Origin: Promicromonospora iranensis
GTDB taxonomy: Bacteria; Actinomycetota; Actinomycetes; Actinomycetales; Cellulomonadaceae
NCBI RefSeq assembly: GCF_028994805.1
Contig: NZ_JAJQQP010000016.1
Location: 62,001 to 126,000, forward strand
Reading direction: 5' to 3'
DNA: 64,000 nucleotides
The notes under the pieces were generated by a model. The model was not told the origin of the DNA, did no database searches, and saw only the letters and a program-made list of their open reading frames with translations. Of the stretch, positions 60,016-64,000 are shown one piece after another (positions within the stretch are counted from its first letter, which is position 1; each line of letters begins with the position of its first letter). A program made the translations under genes and the position numbers.

Positions 60016-60717
60016 TTAACGGCTCCGTTCCAACGGTTGCTTTGATCCTGACAGTCGCGCGTGGAGTCCATCAACGGCGTTGCACAGGCCGATCAAGCTG
60101 GGGCCGATCACGAGGTTTTTACCTGGTGCAGGCTCGGCACTGAGTGTGGACCACAGCCGGGTCAGCTTCTTGGTGGCGCGCGCGTATTCCTCCTGGGACA
60201 GGTCTCGTTCTTCGCGGCCCTCCAGGAGCTCGAACGGTTTGGGATGGAGCGCGATGCAAATCGCGTAGTCCGACAGGAGGAGGAAGGCGGAACCGGCCAA
60301 GTAGATGCCCAGGCCCCCCATGCCGCGCCACTGTCGCTCGAGACGGACCTTGTCGACGGCGACGAGGTGGGAGCCGGTGCCGTTCTGGTACTCCCCGGCG
60401 AGTTCACCGGCGCTATCGGTGAGCGGGACGAATACCTCCGTGTCTGCATCGACTGCATCGAGGGCGTAGGCCATCGTTATGCCGTGAGGCAGGACCGGGA
60501 AGAGCCATCCGTTCATCCAGAAGATCGGGTCGGGCTCGTAGGCTGAGGTGCCCTCGTCGAGCGCTTCGAAGTCGTCGAGGTATGCCGTCACGGTCCAGGG
60601 TGTCGCGAGTTCGTCCGGCGACCGAGGCGTCCAGGTGATCGTGAGGTTGAAAGTGATCGAGTCGAGTGCGCGCTTCAGCCGACGCCGCCGTCGCGCTCGG
60701 TCCAGGTCCGTCACCAT
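60016..60717 (-). CDS. Unknown soluble protein
   Basis: A 233-residue protein from ATG 60717, beginning with an Arg-rich helix (TDLDRARRRRRLKRALDSI) and then beta-type segments (FNLTITWTPRSPDEL, PWTVTAYLDDFEAL) and a hydrophobic patch (GLGIYLAGSAFLLLSDYAIC) that may be buried rather than membrane-spanning. No motif recognised. Stands alone. Confidence 0.55.
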   Translation of the reverse strand: MVTDLDRARRRRRLKRALDSITFNLTITWTPRSPDELATPWTVTAYLDDFEALDEGTSAYEPDPIFWMNGWLFPVLPHGITMAYALDAVDADTEVFVPLTDSAGELAGEYQNGTGSHLVAVDKVRLERQWRGMGGLGIYLAGSAFLLLSDYAICIALHPKPFELLEGREERDLSQEEYARATKKLTRLWSTLSAEPAPGKNLVIGPSLIGLCNAVDGLHARLSGSKQPLERSR

Positions 60718-61245
60718 GACCACGACGGTACGCAGGGGTCCTGGGGCTGGGTGCGCATGACGCGCGGTGCCTTGCCTTGTCCGGCGACGCCGCTGCGGCG
60801 CCCTGGCCCAAGGAGTCCAACGGCCGGGAACTGAAATGCAGCAGCTGGTAGGCGTTCCTCCGCGACGACGCTCGACGAAAGTACGGGGCATCACCTGCCG
60901 GACGTTCCCGCGAGGTCGAGGCCGCGGTCCAGCTCGTCAGCTGATCTCGGTAGTCCGGGCTCTGGAGGTTGTCGCCCGGCTCTGGTCGGGTTCGTTTCCT
61001 GGGCTCTGCTCTGCTCTGCTGTGGCTGTCTGCGTGGCCGCCGCCCGGTGGCCACCGCCTTCATCATCTGTACCAGCCAGGTCGCCCTCCGGCCTTCCGCC
61101 GGGCGAGCTCCGCTCGAGTGATGAGTCTGGTTCAGACGAGGGTGGTGGGGGAGCTGTGGCCCGGTCTGGCACGCCCGTGGGCAACCGTCGGGCGTGGTCG
61201 AAGGCCTCACCTGGAGTGCCGGAGTGCAAGGGTTAGCGTGGGGAG
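60718..61245. other. Gene-free region
   Basis: No supported gene. A leftward frame (60891-61229) is Pro/Ser-rich with no start signal. A short TGCTC tandem lies near 61006-61020. Confidence 0.3.
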
Positions 61246-61548
61246 ATGGAGATCGTGCTTCAGTACTTCGACGGTTGTCCGAACTGGGAGATTACCCAGG
61301 AGCAACTCGACGTCATCGCGGCGGAACGACCAGATATCGCCGTGACCCGACAACTCGTCGAGACGCCCGATGAGGCTGAGCGCGTCGGCTTCCAGGGATC
61401 ACCGAGCATCCGCATCGACGGAACTGACCCGTTCGCTGACTCGGTGGCCGGCGCCGGGCTGGCATGCCGCATCTACCGGACACCGGACGGACCGGCGGGA
61501 TCCCCGACGCTCGGACAACTACACGAGGCGATCGGCGCTCATTCCTGA
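61246..61548 (+). CDS. Thioredoxin-like protein
   Basis: A 100-residue protein starting MEIVLQYFDGCPNWEITQEQ. The first strand leads into YFDGCPNW at the place of the thioredoxin CxxC, with only one Cys (CPNW). GFQGSPSIRIDGTDPF is the cis-Pro loop. Small families of this kind include mercury- and arsenic-associated proteins and unassigned actinobacterial ones; the partner is unknown. GGGGAG lies a few bases before the ATG. Confidence 0.75.
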   Translation: MEIVLQYFDGCPNWEITQEQLDVIAAERPDIAVTRQLVETPDEAERVGFQGSPSIRIDGTDPFADSVAGAGLACRIYRTPDGPAGSPTLGQLHEAIGAHS

Positions 61549-61699
61549 ACGGGCCCTGCCCCAGGAGGGGTTGAGCTCGTTCCAGAGTTCGGCGTAGGTC
61601 CGTAACGCTGGCGCTCTGTGAGCCTGTCCTAGTTATTTGCGGCCCAGCGCATCAGTTCGGCCTTCAGCGTTGTCGTGTGTGAACCGGGGGTCCGACCCT

Positions 61700-61725
61700 A
61701 GGCGTGGGCGGTCTCGCCCACGCCT
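61700..61725 (-). terminator. Hairpin terminator after the surface protein gene
   Basis: AGGCGTGGGCG, loop GTCT, CGCCCACGCCT: an 11-bp perfect stem 10 nt past the stop codon of the leftward gene. Confidence 0.7.
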
Positions 61726-61734
61726 GGGACCTCA

Positions 61735-64000
61735 TCAGACGTCGGTGCGCGCACCCGCACGGGCTCGTCGGGACGTCCAGACGAGCAGGCCGCCGAGGCT
61801 CAGCAGGAGCACGGCGCCGAGCGCCGTTGCGCCGACTGTCGCGCCGGTGGCGGCCAGACCGCCTGCGCCAGGGACGGAAGCATCAGGGTCGGTACCGCCC
61901 GGCCCACCCGTACCGTCACCCGGGCCCGGCACGGTCGGGTCGCCGGACGGGCTGGGACTGGGTACCGCTGACTCCTCCGCCAGGAGGAAGTCGAGCCCGG
62001 TAACGTCCTGGTCCACGACCTCGAAGGCCAGGGTGGCGTCACCGTCGACGACGTAACCGTCCGGTGGGGTGATGGTGGCCGTGTACTGACCGGGAAAGAG
62101 GTCGGTGACCCAGGTGCCGTCCTCGCCGGTGGTGACGGTCACGACGGTCTGGCCGTCGGCGTCGGTCACGGTGATGTCCGTGCCGGGCACGGGGCCGCCG
62201 TCGGCGTCGGCGACGGTGCCGCCTGCCTGGTGCAGCTGGGGATCGACCGGCAGCCCGATGACGGCGAAGTTCTCCTCCAGGAAGCTCTCACCGGCGCTCG
62301 TGATGGTGACGGCTCGTTCGGTCGTCTCGGCGGAGTACCCGTCCGGGACGGTCAGGGTGATGGTGTACTCGCCGGCGGGCAGGTCGCCCGCGAAGTACGC
62401 GCCCTCTTCATCGGCCGTCAGCTCGACCGGACCGTCCGGGCCTTCCACGGTGACCGTGGCGCCGGGTACGGGGTCGCCGGCGTCGTCGGTCACGGTGCCG
62501 GCGATCCGGCCCAGGCGGGCCAGGGCGAAGTCGATGCCGGTGATGTCGTCGCCGCCGACCGTGACGTCCTGCGTGACGGGCCCGTCCGTGACGTGCCCGT
62601 CAGGGACCTCGATGCTGACGGTGTGGTCCCCGGGCAGCACTCCGTCGAACGTGTAGGTCCCGTCTGCGGCTGTGGTGGTGGTGACCGGCCCGTCGGGGCC
62701 ATCGAGGGTCACGACGATCCCCGCGACCGGCTCACCGCCCGCGGTCACCGTGCCGGAGACGGCGGAGGGGGCTTGGACGACGAAGTCGTTGCCCGTGCTG
62801 GCGTCCTCCTGACCCACCTCGACGGTGATGTTGCCGGGCACTGAGACGGGGCTGTAGCCCTCGGGCAGGTTGCTCAGGCTGAACGCGTACTCCTGGGGCT
62901 GGTTGCCGTCGATGTCCCAGGCGACGCCGTCAATGACGTACTGGCCCTGGGCGTTGGTGGCCGTGGTGAACGGGTCGCCGCCGGCAGGCGTGAGCGTGAC
63001 GGTCGCTCCTGCCACCGGGTTGCCGTCGTCGTCCAGCACGGTGCCGCTCACGGCGACCGGCTTGATGTCACGTGCCGCGAAGTCGACACCGGTCGCATCA
63101 GCGTCGGTCAGGTCGACCGAGTCGACGAGGCTTGGGCCCTGGGCGACGAGACCGAACGGGTGCTCGTCGGAGACCGGGGGCAGTGTCGTCATCTCGACCC
63201 GGTAGCCCGGGGCGGCGGTGTATCCCTCGAACGCGTACGTGCCGTCCTCGGCGGAGGTTGTCGTGGCCAGCTGGGTGCCGTCGGGTCCGAACAGCGTCAG
63301 CGTGGCTTCCGTCAGGGGGCCTTGGGGTGCGCCCGTGTCGTCGACGAGGGTAACGGTCCCGGTGATGTCCCGGGCAAGAGAGGCGAACCAGGTCTGGTAG
63401 ACCGGGAAGCCGGAACGCTGGAAGAACTCGACCGTCAGGCTTGTAACCGGCACGGTGGGCCGGAACCAGCCGCTGGCACCGTTGGTGTCCGCCGCGGCGT
63501 CGTTGCCGATCAGCTCACCGGTGGCCGGATCCCAGGTCGGGGTGTCGTCACCGTTACAGGACGGCGAGCCTGCGCCCGGGCAGTAGTTGAAACCGCCCTG
63601 CCAACCGAGCTCTTCGGCCGTCAGCGACTGACCGTCAGGGCCGATAGCGCTGATGACCGCCCGGTCCGCGTCGATGTCACCGAGCACGAACGCCCATCCG
63701 CTGGCGGGCGTGGGCCGTTCGAACGTGTAGGTCGTGGTCGACGGCGCCGCCGGGGTGTCGGCCTGCGGGCGCAGGTTCAGGTACTGCTGGTTGCGGCTGG
63801 ACCCGTACACCGCACCGGGCGGAGAAGCCTCACCCAGCCACGACGTAGCACCGGAGATGACCCCGACACCGCCCCGGGAGTTGGAGGTGGCGCTGGCCGC
63901 AGGGAAGCCTCCGGCTGGCAGTTGCATGGTTGTGGACCAGTTGCCGGCCGATCCGGTCAACGGTTCCCAGTCGGCCCAGCCTGCGCTGGTGGCGGCGGAG
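61735..64000 (-). CDS. C-terminal part of a wall-anchored repeat protein (LAXTG sorting signal)
   Basis: The frame runs off the right edge; about 755 residues are visible. The first 230 or so form an adhesin-like module with Trp and two Cys (FNYCPGAGSPSCNGDD). Then come about six beta-sandwich units of the carboxypeptidase-regulatory/SdrD-B type, each with a GTV-DD-G-PVPGATVTV start and a DGTYTFDGVLPGDHTVSI-like end. After a Pro/Gly/Ser linker the C-terminus has LAATG, a hydrophobic helix and RRARAGARTDV, the layout recognised by actinobacterial class E sortases. Probably a covalently anchored surface protein. Confidence 0.85.
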   Translation of the reverse strand, partial: SAATSAGWADWEPLTGSAGNWSTTMQLPAGGFPAASATSNSRGGVGVISGATSWLGEASPPGAVYGSSRNQQYLNLRPQADTPAAPSTTTYTFERPTPASGWAFVLGDIDADRAVISAIGPDGQSLTAEELGWQGGFNYCPGAGSPSCNGDDTPTWDPATGELIGNDAAADTNGASGWFRPTVPVTSLTVEFFQRSGFPVYQTWFASLARDITGTVTLVDDTGAPQGPLTEATLTLFGPDGTQLATTTSAEDGTYAFEGYTAAPGYRVEMTTLPPVSDEHPFGLVAQGPSLVDSVDLTDADATGVDFAARDIKPVAVSGTVLDDDGNPVAGATVTLTPAGGDPFTTATNAQGQYVIDGVAWDIDGNQPQEYAFSLSNLPEGYSPVSVPGNITVEVGQEDASTGNDFVVQAPSAVSGTVTAGGEPVAGIVVTLDGPDGPVTTTTAADGTYTFDGVLPGDHTVSIEVPDGHVTDGPVTQDVTVGGDDITGIDFALARLGRIAGTVTDDAGDPVPGATVTVEGPDGPVELTADEEGAYFAGDLPAGEYTITLTVPDGYSAETTERAVTITSAGESFLEENFAVIGLPVDPQLHQAGGTVADADGGPVPGTDITVTDADGQTVVTVTTGEDGTWVTDLFPGQYTATITPPDGYVVDGDATLAFEVVDQDVTGLDFLLAEESAVPSPSPSGDPTVPGPGDGTGGPGGTDPDASVPGAGGLAATGATVGATALGAVLLLSLGGLLVWTSRRARAGARTDV

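Noticed and set aside
60891-61229. Leftward Pro/Ser-rich frame
   Set aside because: Low-complexity composition typical of shadow frames in high-GC DNA; no start signal.
1-64000. tRNA genes as attachment sites, and CRISPR arrays
   Set aside because: No complete cloverleaf was found around candidate T-loops (for example near 26655, 55862 and 59993), and no regularly spaced repeats of CRISPR type are present.

Overview
The window is high-GC DNA with many GTG starts, ATGA/GTGA stop-start overlaps and an LAXTG-type sorting signal. This fits an Actinomycetota host, most likely of the Micrococcales; the order is my inference, because no rRNA or other species marker is present. I saw no tRNA, CRISPR array, intact insertion sequence or integrase.

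Positions about 0.5-34.3 kb look like the backbone of a conjugative element (plasmid or integrative element). Two long leftward units share it. Unit A (25592 down to 13918) encodes a lipoprotein, a secreted protein, a CpaB/SAF protein, a TadZ-like ATPase, TadA, TadB, TadC, three TadE/F/G-like proteins and a large membrane protein joining LysM domains to a cytoplasmic transcriptional-activator-like region. Unit B (13472 down to 562) encodes a degenerate prim-pol protein, two unknown proteins, a ParB-like protein, a membrane-anchored protein, an M23 cell-wall hydrolase, two VirB2/TrbC-like proteins, a VirB6/TrbL protein, an SCO6880-like membrane protein, two copies of a two-gene cassette and a VirB4-like ATPase. 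Rightward genes encode a small HTH regulator (26217), a ParB-like protein (26744) and a very large MobF relaxase-helicase-primase (28899-34250), preceded by a repeat-rich gap that is a candidate oriT.

The clearest unexplained signal is an 85-nt module with three CGCACACC boxes at fixed spacing, found once in front of each leftward unit (13491-13575 and 25813-25897; about 63 of 85 positions identical by hand alignment). Related palindromes lie inside unit A genes. This suggests one regulator controls the type IV secretion and Tad pilus genes together.

Positions 34.3-59.2 kb are bounded by two same-strand copies of one unknown gene, the left copy frameshifted. Between them are an IclR regulator, a pyruvyltransferase-like protein, an MFS exporter, an AraC regulator, an FAD oxidoreductase with a CUT1 sugar ABC transporter (binding protein and two permeases, no ATPase), a second AraC regulator, a dehydrogenase-acetyltransferase fusion, an MHYT membrane sensor, a ThDP-dependent decarboxylase beside a PLP decarboxylase, three small secreted proteins, an ATP-grasp enzyme plus a remnant of a second, methylglyoxal synthase and a HAD phosphatase.

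Positions 60-64 kb hold an unknown protein, a thioredoxin-like protein and the C-terminal 750 or so residues of a wall-anchored repeat protein that runs off the right edge.
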